From Gemmatimonadales bacterium (lineage in GTDB: Bacteria; Gemmatimonadota; Gemmatimonadetes; Longimicrobiales; Gaopeijiaceae): DNA of 64,000 nucleotides. Under the pieces are notes generated by a model. It searched no databases and had not been told where the DNA came from. It saw only the letters and a list, made by a program, of their open reading frames with translations. Of the stretch, positions 9,421 to 17,922 are shown piece after piece. The stretch spans positions 1 to 64,000 of the forward strand of contig REED01000025.1 of the NCBI GenBank assembly GCA_007695225.1, in the 5' to 3' direction. A program made the translations under genes and the position numbers. Numbering within the stretch: position 1 is the stretch's first letter; every line of letters begins with the position of its first letter.

Positions 9421-9431
9421 TGTATTGCGTA

Positions 9432-9460
9432 AGAGATTCGCCGACATTCGCCGAATCTCT
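9432..9460. terminator. Stem-loop between convergent genes
   Basis: A perfect 9-bp inverted repeat (AGAGATTCG at 9432-9440 and CGAATCTCT at 9452-9460) with an 11-base loop lies in the 69-base gap between the ends of mnmA and dnaJ. The site suits a bidirectional terminator, but there is no clear T run on either side, so function is inferred from position and pairing. Confidence 0.5.
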
Positions 9461-9489
9461 GATGCACCACACCAGGAGGACGCCGTGGC

Positions 9490-10614
9490 TCAGTACCGGA
9501 GGCCGGCGCTCTCTGCAAACGACTTCATGGCCTCCTCCCCTTCCGGGGTGAGGGTTTCGGGGACCTCCACCCGGACCTCGACGTACTGGTTCCCTGTCCG
9601 CTCCCCACGGGTCATCCCCTGCCCCCGGATGCGGAAGCGGGTACCGCTCTGGGTTCCCGGTGGAATCTTAAGCACCACGTGCTTCCCGCTCACCGTTCTC
9701 ACCTTGACCTTCGAGCCCAATGTCGCCTGGGCCAGGTTCACGGGTACGGTGACGTGGATGTCCAGCCCCTCCCGGCGGAAGAACCGGTGGGGCTTCACCT
9801 GGAAGACCAGGATCAGGTCGCCTGGCGGGCCACCCTGGGAGCCGGACTCCCCCTGCCCCGAAAGTCGGATCCGGCTTCCGGTCTCCACGCCGGCCGGCAC
9901 CGACACCTGGAGCTTCCGGGTCTGACGGACCTGACCCGATCCAGCACAGGAGGGACAGGGAACCTCGGGAATCCGGCCTCTTCCCATGCACGCCGGGCAG
10001 GGGCGCTTCACCGCGAACCCGCCCTGACCAAACGAGACCGTTCCGGCGCCACCGCATTCCCCACAGTTCCGGAGTCCCCTGCCCGGCGCCGCCCCCGAAC
10101 CTCCGCAGGTGGCGCACCCCTCGGTGATGGGCACCTGGATGGTGATGTTTCCACCCCGGACAGCGGTCTGGAAGGAGATCTCCGCCGAGACCTCCACGTC
10201 CTCCCCGCGTTGGGGACCGGCTCGCCGCGCCCCCTTTCGGCCCCGGTCGAAGATCCCGGAGAAGATATCCCCCAACCCTCCCAGCCCACCCAGGTCATCA
10301 AAGGAGAACGTCTCTCCCCCCGGAAAGCCGGCGCCCCCCGGATCAGGCGCGCCCGGCCGGGGACCTCGGCCGGCGCCGAACCCGAACGATCCCATCTTCC
10401 GCATCTGGTCGTACTGCTTTCGCTTCTCTGCATCGGAGAGGACGGCGTGGGCCTCGCCCACTTCCTTGAAGCGAGATTCCGCGGAAGGGTCTCCCTGATT
10501 GGCGTCAGGGTGATACTTCTTCGCCAGTTTCCGATAGGCCTTCCGGATCTCGTCGGCCTCCGCCTTCTCCGAGACCCCTAGGATCTGGTAGTAGTCCTTG
10601 GTCCCGGTAGTCAT
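9490..10614 (-). CDS. dnaJ: Chaperone protein DnaJ
   Basis: 374 aa co-chaperone that delivers substrates to DnaK and stimulates its ATPase. The J domain occupies about 7-70 with the HPD motif at 35-37, then a Gly/Phe-rich linker, a zinc-binding domain with four CxxCxGxG-type repeats ([32 protein letters not shown]), and the C-terminal substrate-binding beta domains. GGAGG precedes the ATG. It lies 49 bases downstream of grpE on the same strand. dnaK is not in the window. Confidence 0.96.
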   Translation of the reverse strand: MTTGTKDYYQILGVSEKAEADEIRKAYRKLAKKYHPDANQGDPSAESRFKEVGEAHAVLSDAEKRKQYDQMRKMGSFGFGAGRGPRPGAPDPGGAGFPGGETFSFDDLGGLGGLGDIFSGIFDRGRKGARRAGPQRGEDVEVSAEISFQTAVRGGNITIQVPITEGCATCGGSGAAPGRGLRNCGECGGAGTVSFGQGGFAVKRPCPACMGRGRIPEVPCPSCAGSGQVRQTRKLQVSVPAGVETGSRIRLSGQGESGSQGGPPGDLILVFQVKPHRFFRREGLDIHVTVPVNLAQATLGSKVKVRTVSGKHVVLKIPPGTQSGTRFRIRGQGMTRGERTGNQYVEVRVEVPETLTPEGEEAMKSFAESAGLRY

Positions 10615-10663
10615 CCCGTCCTCCGCCTCCTGGCCGAAGTCGATCGTGTGGCTGCCCCGGGAA

Positions 10664-11257
10664 TCACGCGTCCAACTTCCGAACCGTTACCCGGGCGGGG
10701 CGCACCAGATGCCCCTTGAACTCGACACCTCGCTGGAAGACCTGGTCGACCGTGTCGTCCTCTTCCTCCACCTCCGTTGGGACGCGCATCACCGCCTCCA
10801 TGCGCTCGGGATCGAAGGCCTCACCCCAGGGCTCTACCCATTCCACCCCCGCCTCGGAGAGGGAGCGTTGCAGTTTTCGCTCCACCAGCTGGATCCCTTC
10901 CAGCACCGATTCCAGAGACGCCTGGGCCTCGTCCAACTCGATGATCCGCTTGAAATCATCCAGGGCGTCAAGAAGGGTCGCCACCAGTGAGGCCTGGGCC
11001 CGGGTTCCGGAGGAGAGGAGTTCCTCGCGGGTTCGCTTCCGGTAGTTCTCGAACTCGGCTGCCAGGCGGAGGTGCCGGTCGCTGAGGTCGGCCAGCTCCC
11101 GCTCCAGGACGGTGAGCCCCCCAGCCTCATCTTCACTTCCTGCCGGTCCGATATCCACCATGGCCTCCACTCCGTCGGATTCGCTGGATGACGAAGCGCC
11201 GTGACCGGGCTCCGCCTCCTGGGTCTCTTGCTCCCGCTCCTTCTGGTCTCGCATCAT
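10664..11257 (-). CDS. grpE: Nucleotide exchange factor GrpE
   Basis: About 197 aa. GrpE releases ADP from DnaK. An acidic, Glu/Ser-rich N-terminus is followed by the long dimerisation helix ([25 protein letters not shown]) and the C-terminal beta domain with the family pattern around [17 protein letters not shown] and [16 protein letters not shown]. Two adjacent ATG codons at 11257 and 11254 are possible starts; AGGA lies 4 and 7 bases ahead of them. A longer frame to 11473 would overlap cinA and is rejected. It is followed by dnaJ. Confidence 0.93.
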   Translation of the reverse strand: MMRDQKEREQETQEAEPGHGASSSSESDGVEAMVDIGPAGSEDEAGGLTVLERELADLSDRHLRLAAEFENYRKRTREELLSSGTRAQASLVATLLDALDDFKRIIELDEAQASLESVLEGIQLVERKLQRSLSEAGVEWVEPWGEAFDPERMEAVMRVPTEVEEEDDTVDQVFQRGVEFKGHLVRPARVTVRKLDA

Positions 11258-11297
11258 TTCATCCTGTCGGTTCGATCGTTCGGGTGGAAGTAGGGAT

Positions 11298-12584
11298 CTA
11301 CCCTTCCCGGGGATCGGGGTTCGCCGCATCGGCCAACCGCTGGAGGGCATACTGGGCGGATCGCTCCCGGACCTCGTCCCGTCCCCCGGAAAAGCGTTCG
11401 CTCCAGCTCCACTCCCCCTCGGGGGAATGGAGCCCGAACCATACCAGTCCCACAGGCTTGGTCGGGGTTCCACCTCCCGGTCCGGCTACGCCGCTCACCG
11501 CCACGGCGACTTGGGCGCTCAATCGTTTGGCGGCGCCCCGGGCCATGGCCCGTACCACCTGGTCGGAGACGGCGCCATGGGTCCGAATCCATTCCTCGGG
11601 CACCCCGAGGAGGGATGACTTGACCTCATCATGATACGCCACGATTCCCCCGAGGAAGACCCTTGAGCTTCCCGGAACGGCCGTGAGACGTCCTGCCACG
11701 AGCCCGCCGGTGCAGCTCTCCGCCACCGCGACCTTCCACTGCCTGGCCGCCAGGCGATCCAGGACCAGTTCCGCCAGGTCCCCGGAGACGACATCGTATC
11801 GATAGGGCTCCAGCACCGGGGCCACCGCCAGAAGCGCTTGCGCCAGCGTCTCCTCTGCGTCGGGGCCCACGGCGGAAAGACGGAGCTCCACACCCCGGAG
11901 GGAGGGGCGGTAGGCCACGGTCACCCCCGCCGGAGCCCCCCCTTCCGCCAGGGCGAACTCGAGGCGCTCCGCCAGGACCGACTCTGCGATCCCTGTGGTC
12001 TGGATGAGGACGGTACGCAGCGATCTGGAACGCTGCGGAAACCATTGGTCCAGTCGGGAATCCACCTCGGACTCCATCAGCCCCTGCATCTCTCCCGGAA
12101 CCCCAGGGAGGAGGACGAGCCGACGGTTCCCGGCCTTGAGGGCGAGCCCGGGAGCGGCGCCTCTTCCGTTCACCAGGACCTCCGCGCCCTCAGGGAGCTG
12201 GGCCATGCGCCGGGCGCGGGGGGGGAGGGCGAGCAGACCCCGCTCCCGGTACCGGCGCTCCAGCCCTTCCCTCACGGCCTCGTCCTCACGGAGAGGTAGG
12301 ACCAGAAGTCGGGACACCGCTTCCCGGGTCCGATCGTCGGACGTGGGACCCAGTCCCCCGGTGGTTACCACCAGCCGGCACCGCACGAGTGCCCGGGCCA
12401 GTGCCTCCACTATGGCCTCTTCATCGTCTCCCACCGTCAGGATCTCCCGGACGGCGAAGCCCCGGGCCTGGAAGAAACGCGCCATCCATGGCCCATTGCT
12501 GTCCACCCGCTCCCCGCTCAGAAGCTCGTCGCCGATGGTGATGAGAACCACGGAGGGCGAACCCATCGGCACCGGAGACATCAT
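11298..12584 (-). CDS. cinA: CinA family protein (nicotinamide-nucleotide amidase)
   Basis: 428 aa with both classic parts: an N-terminal MoaB/MogA-like domain (ITIGDELLSGERVDSN, then VVTTGGLGPTSDDRTREA) and a C-terminal PncC amidase domain (VAVAESCTGGLVAGRLT, SVAGPGGGTPTKPVGLVW-like segment). The C-terminal domain hydrolyses NMN to nicotinate mononucleotide in pyridine nucleotide salvage; the N-terminal domain is linked to ADP-ribose pyrophosphatase activity. The ATG at 12584 overlaps the pgsA stop as ATGA, which fixes the start and implies coupled translation. Confidence 0.93.
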   Translation of the reverse strand: MMSPVPMGSPSVVLITIGDELLSGERVDSNGPWMARFFQARGFAVREILTVGDDEEAIVEALARALVRCRLVVTTGGLGPTSDDRTREAVSRLLVLPLREDEAVREGLERRYRERGLLALPPRARRMAQLPEGAEVLVNGRGAAPGLALKAGNRRLVLLPGVPGEMQGLMESEVDSRLDQWFPQRSRSLRTVLIQTTGIAESVLAERLEFALAEGGAPAGVTVAYRPSLRGVELRLSAVGPDAEETLAQALLAVAPVLEPYRYDVVSGDLAELVLDRLAARQWKVAVAESCTGGLVAGRLTAVPGSSRVFLGGIVAYHDEVKSSLLGVPEEWIRTHGAVSDQVVRAMARGAAKRLSAQVAVAVSGVAGPGGGTPTKPVGLVWFGLHSPEGEWSWSERFSGGRDEVRERSAQYALQRLADAANPDPREG

Positions 12585-13240
12585 GGGCCAGGAGGGTCCG
12601 AAGCCATCACCGTGTTCCGGTACTGCCAGGCGTAGACGCCCATGGAGTAGATGGTGAGGAAGAGGGCCAATGCCAGGGATAGGGCGACCACCGCCCCGTG
12701 AAAGACGGTCCATCCGAGCCAGATCCGGGAGTCCACCCACCACTCGGGGGGCACCATCCGGACCAGAGCATACCAGAGGAGAAGGCTCCCGGAGAAGATG
12801 TTCTGCACGAACGCCTTGATCTTCCCCGACTGGCCGGCGGCCAGTACCAAACCCTTTCGGGCCGCCCAGCTCCGGAAGAGGGTCACCGCCACTTCACGAC
12901 CGAAGACGACCACGAGGACCCAGAGGGGGAGCGCTCCCCACCAGGGCACGTCGGTGAGGGGGTCGGGCCGGTGGGAGACGATATAGAAGGGAATGAAGGT
13001 GGCCACCAGGAGGAGCTTGTCCGCCAGGGGGTCCAGGAGCTTCCCCATGTCGGTGACCAGCCCGTGCTTTCGAGCCAGGTACCCATCCCACAGATCGCTC
13101 AACGCCGCCGCCAGAAAGAGGACGAAGGCGGCCATCAGGCGTCCCGGCTGCGGCGACAGGGCCAGGAGGAAGATCACCGGGCACGCGGCGATGCGCGCCA
13201 GGGTGATGATATTCGGGAGGTTGAGCCGGGACGGCGCCAT
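12581..13240 (-). CDS. pgsA: CDP-diacylglycerol--glycerol-3-phosphate 3-phosphatidyltransferase
   Basis: 219 aa integral membrane enzyme that makes phosphatidylglycerol phosphate. The CDP-alcohol phosphotransferase motif D-G-x2-A-R-x8-G-x3-D-x3-D is visible as DGYLARKHGLVTDMGKLLD followed by PLADK (about residues 51-75). Several membrane helices flank it, and the N-terminal LNLPNIITLARI is typical of PgsA. It sits between mglA (10 bases) and cinA (4-base overlap) in the minus-strand operon. A related CDP-alcohol transferase cannot be excluded, but length and N-terminus favour PgsA. Confidence 0.9.
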   Translation of the reverse strand: MAPSRLNLPNIITLARIAACPVIFLLALSPQPGRLMAAFVLFLAAALSDLWDGYLARKHGLVTDMGKLLDPLADKLLLVATFIPFYIVSHRPDPLTDVPWWGALPLWVLVVVFGREVAVTLFRSWAARKGLVLAAGQSGKIKAFVQNIFSGSLLLWYALVRMVPPEWWVDSRIWLGWTVFHGAVVALSLALALFLTIYSMGVYAWQYRNTVMASDPPGP

Positions 13241-13250
13241 GATTCCGCGC

Positions 13251-13829
13251 TCAACCGAGCGTCTTCACCACCAGCTTGCTCACCGCCTTCAGGGTCTCGA
13301 AGACACCGGTCCCGTCAATGGCGACCCCCTCAAAATCCGGCACGCCTCCGGGGTTCAACTCCGCCCGCAATTCCTCCACGGACAGGATCCGATCCAGGTC
13401 CCGCTTGTTGTACTGGATCGCAAAGGGGACGGTGGACAGGTCGTACCCGTAGGATTCCAGGTTCTCGTAGAGGTTGTGCATGGCCTCGATGTTGGCCTCG
13501 GCACGGTCCACCTGGGAGTCGGCGACGAAGATGATGCCATCCACGCCCTTCAGGATGAGCTTCCTGGAGGCGTTGTAGTACACCTGACCCGGAACGGTGT
13601 AGAGATGGAACCGGGTCTTGAACCCCCGGATGTTCCCCAGGTCCACCGGGAGAAAGTCGAAGAATAGGGTCCGATCCGTCTCGGTCGCCAGGGATATCAT
13701 CTTGCCCCGGGTATCGGGATCAATCCGTGAGAAGACATACTCCAGATTCGAGGTCTTCCCTCCCAGCCCAGGCCCGTAGTAGACCACCTTGCAGTTGATC
13801 TCCCGGGAAGCGTAGTTGATCATGGACAT
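13251..13829 (-). CDS. mglA: MglA-like small Ras-type GTPase
   Basis: 192 aa. MglA-type GTPases control cell polarity and gliding or pilus reversals in Myxococcus and occur in many non-gliding phyla. The P-loop GPGLGGKT is at 19-26, the switch II region TVPGQ at 78-82 with the characteristic [14 protein letters not shown] after it, and the base-specificity motif NKRD at 141-144. The N-terminal [18 protein letters not shown] matches the family exactly. It starts 5 bases after the roadblock-domain gene, which probably encodes its GTPase-activating partner MglB. Confidence 0.94.
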   Translation of the reverse strand: MSMINYASREINCKVVYYGPGLGGKTSNLEYVFSRIDPDTRGKMISLATETDRTLFFDFLPVDLGNIRGFKTRFHLYTVPGQVYYNASRKLILKGVDGIIFVADSQVDRAEANIEAMHNLYENLESYGYDLSTVPFAIQYNKRDLDRILSVEELRAELNPGGVPDFEGVAIDGTGVFETLKAVSKLVVKTLG

Positions 13830-13834
13830 GGCCG

Positions 13835-14347
13835 CTACCTCCCCTCCCGGAAGACCCGGTCGATGTGGCTCTCCGCCGCTTGCGCCCAGCTCAAACCCAC
13901 ACGTCCCCCCCGTGCGCCCCCGCCCTGGGAGCGGAGGTGGGCCAGGGCGTCATCCAGTTCAGTCACATCCGGTCCTTGCTGGGAGGCCTGGGGGCCCCGC
14001 TCAATGTCGTGGGAGGTCAGGAGAGCCAGGAGATGATCTCCGTCCAAAGCAGTCAGGACGATCCGACTCCGGAGGCCTTCCTGAACGAGGTGGGAAAACT
14101 CCGCCCCCGCGACCAGGGGGGCAAGGGCCTGGGCCGCCTGGGCATGGGCGGAGGCCAGGGTGGCGAAGGTTACGGGATCCACCATCCCGGGACTTCCGGC
14201 TGCTGCGGTCACCACGCCGGGGCCGGCCAGAAGGAGCCCCAATCCGCTCTCTTCCCGGCGCATGATGGCACGGACCGCGTTGCGGACCCGGGCGTGGGCC
14301 TGCCCCCTGGCCCACGCGTCACCACCTTCGCCGGAGGGGAGGGTCAT
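13835..14347 (-). CDS. Roadblock/LC7-domain protein, MglB-like
   Basis: 170 aa. A roadblock/LC7 pattern is visible: a strand [20 protein letters not shown], a helix with [18 protein letters not shown], then the turn [29 protein letters not shown]. MglB proteins with this fold are GTPase-activating partners of MglA, and this gene lies directly upstream of mglA with a 5-base gap. It diverges considerably, with an Arg/His-rich N-terminus and a Gly/Arg-rich C-terminal tail. The start overlaps the stop of the upstream small membrane protein gene as ATGA. Confidence 0.75.
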   Translation of the reverse strand: MTLPSGEGGDAWARGQAHARVRNAVRAIMRREESGLGLLLAGPGVVTAAAGSPGMVDPVTFATLASAHAQAAQALAPLVAGAEFSHLVQEGLRSRIVLTALDGDHLLALLTSHDIERGPQASQQGPDVTELDDALAHLRSQGGGARGGRVGLSWAQAAESHIDRVFREGR

Positions 14348-14670
14348 GTGGCCAGGGCCATCCCGGCCCCATTGGCCGCTGCCACCGTACGTTCCATCCG
14401 CTCCAGGATGGCCCGAGCCCGGTTCCGCAGGAGCTTACGGGGCTCCCAGGCAATGTAGTCCCGCAGCAGATTCAGGTGATCCACCGAGGCCTGCTGCCGG
14501 GAAACATGCTCCAGCGCCGCCACTCGGCGCAGGGCCTGCGGGTGAAAGAGATTCCTTCGCTGCCGCTGAATCTGGTCCTTGACCAAGAGGGTGGCGACGG
14601 CGCTCGCCGCCGCCACGGCCAGGGCCGTGGCCAGCGTGACCTTCATCCAGCGCTTCGTTTCCCATTCCAT
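14344..14670 (-). CDS. Small membrane-anchored protein in the mglBA operon
   Basis: 108 aa, function not recognised. An N-terminal membrane anchor (about residues 9-29, Ala/Val-rich) follows MEWETKRWMK, and the remainder is a basic, helical region with regularly spaced Arg and Leu that could form a coiled coil. The ATG at 14670 has an AAGGGG stretch upstream; an open frame to 14760 would overlap recR. It is coupled to the mglB-like gene by a 4-base overlap, so it may tether or report to the MglA/MglB switch. That role is inference from position alone. Confidence 0.7.
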   Translation of the reverse strand: MEWETKRWMKVTLATALAVAAASAVATLLVKDQIQRQRRNLFHPQALRRVAALEHVSRQQASVDHLNLLRDYIAWEPRKLLRNRARAILERMERTVAAANGAGMALAT

Positions 14671-14689
14671 GACGCCCCCCTTCCCTCCT

Positions 14690-15286
14690 TCAGCGTTCCC
14701 GACGGCCCGCCAGGGCCTCTGCCAGTGTGGACCCATCCACGTATTCCAGATCGCTTCCAACCGGAATACCCCGAGCCAGCCGGGTTACCCGCACCCCCAG
14801 CGGACGGAGTTCCGTCTCAAGGTAGACTGCGGTGGCCTCCCCCTCAACGGAGGGGTTGGTGGCGAGGATCACTTCATGGACTCCATCCTCCCCCTCTCCC
14901 CGGACCCGCTGGAGGAGGGTCGCCACGTTCAGGTCCTCCGGCCCCACCCCATCCAGGGGCGAGAGACGACCCCCCAAAACATGGAAAAGACCCCGGTATT
15001 GCCCCGTTCGGTCGATGGAGAGGACCTCGAAGGGAGTCTCCACCACGCAGAGGGTCCCCCGATCCCGGGAGGCATCAGCGCAGATCTCGCACACATCCAG
15101 TTCCGTGAAGTTGCCGCACCGACCACAGGGTCGAACCCGCTCCGCCATGGCGCGAATCGCTCCGGCCAGCCGAAACGCCTCCTCCCGGGGCACCCGGATG
15201 AGGTGAAAAGCCAGGCGCGTGGCCGTCCGGGGGCCGATGCCAGGGAGACGGGAGAGTTCCCGCGTCACCTCATCGATGACGGACAT
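14690..15286 (-). CDS. recR: Recombination mediator RecR
   Basis: 198 aa. RecR helps RecO load RecA at gaps. Visible parts: helix-hairpin-helix (LPGIGPRTATRLAFHL), a C4 zinc finger with Cys at 54, 57, 66 and 69, and a Toprim domain (LCVVETPFEVLSID, EVILATNPSVEGEATAVYL). The length matches the family. It follows ybaB by 66 bases in the common dnaX-ybaB-recR order. Confidence 0.96.
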   Translation of the reverse strand: MSVIDEVTRELSRLPGIGPRTATRLAFHLIRVPREEAFRLAGAIRAMAERVRPCGRCGNFTELDVCEICADASRDRGTLCVVETPFEVLSIDRTGQYRGLFHVLGGRLSPLDGVGPEDLNVATLLQRVRGEGEDGVHEVILATNPSVEGEATAVYLETELRPLGVRVTRLARGIPVGSDLEYVDGSTLAEALAGRRER

Positions 15287-15352
15287 GCTGACCCCATGGA
15301 AGCGACGCGAACGTCGAGGAAGGGGACGGTACTGCCGCCGAGGCCCACTGGG

Positions 15353-15679
15353 TCAGAAGATCCCCGGAAGCTTCATGGGAAAGGGAAGCCCTCCGGCCAC
15401 CTTCTTCATCTCCGCCTCGTAGCTCTCCCGGGCCTTCTTCTGGGACTCGCCAACGGCGGCCATGACCAGGTCCTCCAACATCTCCACATCCCCGGGATCC
15501 ACCACCGAGGGATCGATGGAGATCCGCTTCACCTGGCCCTTCCCGTCCACCGTTACCGTGACCATCCCGCCACCCGAGGAGGCGGTGACCTCCTGGCGGT
15601 CCAGGTTTTCCTGGATCTCGGTCATGCGGGACTGCATCTGCTGCCCCATCTGTAGAATCTGCTGCATGTTCATCTGCAC
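15353..15679 (-). CDS. YbaB/EbfC family nucleoid-associated protein
   Basis: 108 aa DNA-binding protein of the YbaB/EbfC family, which forms tweezer-like dimers. The N-terminal helix is Met/Gln-rich (MNMQQILQMGQQMQSRM), then a beta-sheet with VTVTVDGKGQVKRISIDPSVV and a C-terminal helix LEDLVMAAVGESQKKARE. It lies between dnaX and recR, as in many bacteria. Confidence 0.95.
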   Translation of the reverse strand: MQMNMQQILQMGQQMQSRMTEIQENLDRQEVTASSGGGMVTVTVDGKGQVKRISIDPSVVDPGDVEMLEDLVMAAVGESQKKARESYEAEMKKVAGGLPFPMKLPGIF

Positions 15680-15770
15680 ATCATCCTCGTCGTCGAGCCA
15701 TAGGGATGGGGCTCCAGAGCCTGGGAACCTCCACCGGACAGTCCCTTGCGGGACGATTGCCTTCCTGAAT

Positions 15771-17669
15771 TCAATCCATGATTTCCAGGTCGAGTTCTTC
15801 TACCGCCGCCCGGAGACCGGGTTCCTGCTCCAGGAGGTCCCGGAGGCGTCCCTGCTGAACTTCCCCTGTGGTGATCCGAACCTCCGGATCCTCCTTCCTC
15901 TCCTCCGCCTCCTCGAAGCGAAGGGCAACCGCCGCCTCCAGGTTCCGGGCCAGGGCCTTCTCCAACTGGGTAGCGGTGCTCCGGTCCTGGAGCCGCTCCA
16001 GGCCAGGACCCGGGGGGACCGCCACCACCAATGTCCCGGACTCCACTCTCGTTCCAGACGCCATGAGAAAGGGGGACAGCCCCTGGGGAATCCCGGCTCC
16101 GGACTTCAGGAGCGCTCGCCAGGCCACCTGGGGATCCCCAAACCGGCGGGACGACGGGGGCGGCACCTCCGGTGGGGCCTCCGGTGTAGGCGGGCCAGCC
16201 GTTGCCGTTGGTGCGGCAGGTCCGGCCGTTGGTACGGCAGGTCCGGCCGTTGGTACGGCAGGTCCGGCCGTTGGTGCAGCAGGTCCGGGGGCTCCAGTAG
16301 ACGGAGAACCGGAGGAAGGCGGCTGAGGCGAGCCGGAGGAGGACGGTTCCGGGGGTGATCCAGGGCCGGGCTGGGGACTGGGCCGGAAACCGGACTGGGG
16401 TGCGACCCGGGGCTCAGGATGGAAGCCGGGGTGGGGACCGGCCTGGGGATCAGGTCGCGGCGCCGACAGCCCCGCCCCCCCGCCTTCTCCTCCCCCTCTC
16501 CCCAACTCCGCAGGGAGCGGGCCCTCTCCACCCAGGGCATGGAGGAGTTCCTCCACGGCCAACGTCCGATCCAGATAGGAGAAGCGGAGAAGGAGGAGTT
16601 CCAGGAGGACCCGGGGCTGGTTCGTCCGGCGGAGGCTTCCCGTCGTCTCCAGCTCCGCCGCCATGCCCAACATGCGGATGAGGTCGGCGGGCTCGAAGCG
16701 GTCGGCCCGAGTCGCCCAGTCGGCCCGCCGTTCCTCGGGGAGATCTGCCCCCTCACCCCCCACCCGGAGGCGGAGGAGGGTCCGGAGGGCCTCCAGGAGG
16801 CCATGATAGAACTCCACCAGGTCGTATCCCTGGTCCAGGAGCGCCTCCACCAGGCCAAAAATCCCGGCCCGCTCCCCTCCTGCCAGAAGGTCGAAGAGTT
16901 CCAGGTAGCGCTCTTCTTCCACCACACCAAGGACCCGGCGTACCGCTTCGGCATCCACCCGCCCGTCGGAGAGAGCCAGCACCTGGTCCGTGATGGAGAG
17001 GGCATCCCTCATCCCACCGTCGGCCTTTCGTGCGATGATCCGGAGCGCCTCCTCGGAGGCCTCCGAGTCCTCCCATCCCAGCACCTCCCGGAGGCGTTCC
17101 ACGATATCCCCCACCCCCACCCGCCGGAAATCGAACCGTTGGCAGCGGGAAAGGATGGGCGCGGCCGTCTGCTCGATCTTCTGGGGCTCGGTGGTGGCGA
17201 AGATGAAGATCACCCGGGGAGGAGGCTCTTCCAGGATCTTCAGGAGGGCGTTCCACGCCTCCCGGGTGAGCATGTGGGCCTCATCCACGATGTAGATCTT
17301 GTAGCGGGCCTCTTCGGAGGGGGCGTACATGGCCCGCTCCCGAAGCTGACGGGCATCGTCCACTCCCCGGTTGGTGGCGGCGTCGATCTCCACCACATCC
17401 AGGGAGGTGGTGCCACTCCAGATCCGGGTGCAGTCGTCACACTGCCCACAGGGCTCCCCGGAGTCCTGCCGGTCCGGACAGTTGAGGGCCATGGCCAGGA
17501 CCCGGGCCAGCGTGGTCTTGCCCACTCCGCGGGGACCGCAGAAGAGGTAGGCGTGGCCCACCCGGTCGGTGGACACGGCCCGACGCAACGTCTCGGAGAC
17601 GTGCTCCTGGGTCGCCACCTCGGAGAACCGCCGGGGGCGGTACTTGCGGGCTAGAGCGGTGTGGGACAA
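15771..17669 (-). CDS. dnaX: DNA polymerase III subunit gamma/tau
   Basis: 632 aa clamp-loader ATPase, counted from a TTG start at 17669. The family-typical opening ALARKYRPRRF begins at residue 5. Walker A GPRGVGKT is at 45-52, zinc-binding Cys near 64, 74, 77 and 80, and Walker B VDEAH near 128-132; then the collar domain, a Pro/Ala/Gly-rich linker (about 390-515) and a basic/acidic C-terminal tau-like domain. The only upstream in-frame ATG (17783) lies inside the SRP RNA, so TTG is preferred although no strong ribosome binding site precedes it. A 21-base tandem repeat encodes part of the linker. Confidence 0.93.
   Translation of the reverse strand: MSHTALARKYRPRRFSEVATQEHVSETLRRAVSTDRVGHAYLFCGPRGVGKTTLARVLAMALNCPDRQDSGEPCGQCDDCTRIWSGTTSLDVVEIDAATNRGVDDARQLRERAMYAPSEEARYKIYIVDEAHMLTREAWNALLKILEEPPPRVIFIFATTEPQKIEQTAAPILSRCQRFDFRRVGVGDIVERLREVLGWEDSEASEEALRIIARKADGGMRDALSITDQVLALSDGRVDAEAVRRVLGVVEEERYLELFDLLAGGERAGIFGLVEALLDQGYDLVEFYHGLLEALRTLLRLRVGGEGADLPEERRADWATRADRFEPADLIRMLGMAAELETTGSLRRTNQPRVLLELLLLRFSYLDRTLAVEELLHALGGEGPLPAELGRGGGEGGGAGLSAPRPDPQAGPHPGFHPEPRVAPQSGFRPSPQPGPGSPPEPSSSGSPQPPSSGSPSTGAPGPAAPTAGPAVPTAGPAVPTAGPAAPTATAGPPTPEAPPEVPPPSSRRFGDPQVAWRALLKSGAGIPQGLSPFLMASGTRVESGTLVVAVPPGPGLERLQDRSTATQLEKALARNLEAAVALRFEEAEERKEDPEVRITTGEVQQGRLRDLLEQEPGLRAAVEELDLEIMD
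16201..16281 (-). repeat. 21-bp tandem repeat inside dnaX
   Basis: About 3.9 copies of a 21-base unit (on the plus strand starting GGTCCGGCCGTTGG) at 16201-16281; the two middle copies, 16219-16239 and 16240-16260, are identical. The unit encodes seven residues of the type G-P-A-V-P-T-A in the DnaX linker, so copy-number change would keep the frame. It is not CRISPR-like, since there are no spacers. Confidence 0.85.
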
Positions 17670-17749
17670 GTCGGCGGCGGGAAGGAGTCGAGTGCTCCGG
17701 CCGGAACCCGGACAGGCCCCCTTCGGAACGGACGGGACGCGGCCGGGGG

Positions 17750-17769
17750 AAAAAAATGCGCCCCAGGTG
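17750..17769 (-). terminator. U-tract end of the SRP RNA
   Basis: The 3' arm of the SRP RNA terminal stem is followed on the minus strand by seven T residues (17756-17750). Together they look like a rho-independent terminator for the RNA, 80 bases before the proposed dnaX start. Confidence 0.65.
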
Positions 17770-17856
17770 GACCGCAGCAACATTCACCACACTTACCGCT
17801 GCTACCGGCGAGGTCCTGACGGAGTTCGTGGGATCCTGTCCTGCGCACCTGGGGCA
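17757..17856 (-). ncRNA. ffs: Signal recognition particle RNA (4.5S-like)
   Basis: About 100 nt upstream of dnaX. The conserved SRP core is visible on the minus strand: GAACTCCGTCAGG, then a short hairpin, then AGCAGCGGTAAG, matching the helix 8 region that binds Ffh. The ends pair perfectly over 10 bp (GCCCCAGGTG at 17855-17846 with CACCTGGGGC at 17769-17760), and further internal pairing (CGCAG with CTGCG) is seen. The gene ends in a seven-T run. The apical hairpin reads ACC-TCGCC-GGT in place of the common GGAA tetraloop, which is unusual. Adjacency to dnaX is common for this RNA. Confidence 0.85.
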
Positions 17857-17922
17857 CAGTTGGAAGCTACCGGGCCGGGGGCTCACCGTCAACCTGATTG
17901 GAAGGCCGTTCATGGAGCGGGC

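Noticed and set aside
16201-16281. Repeat cluster resembling a CRISPR array.
   Set aside because: The copies are directly adjacent with no spacers and in frame within dnaX.
17670-17783. N-terminal 38-residue extension of DnaX.
   Set aside because: It begins inside the SRP RNA and matches no family feature.
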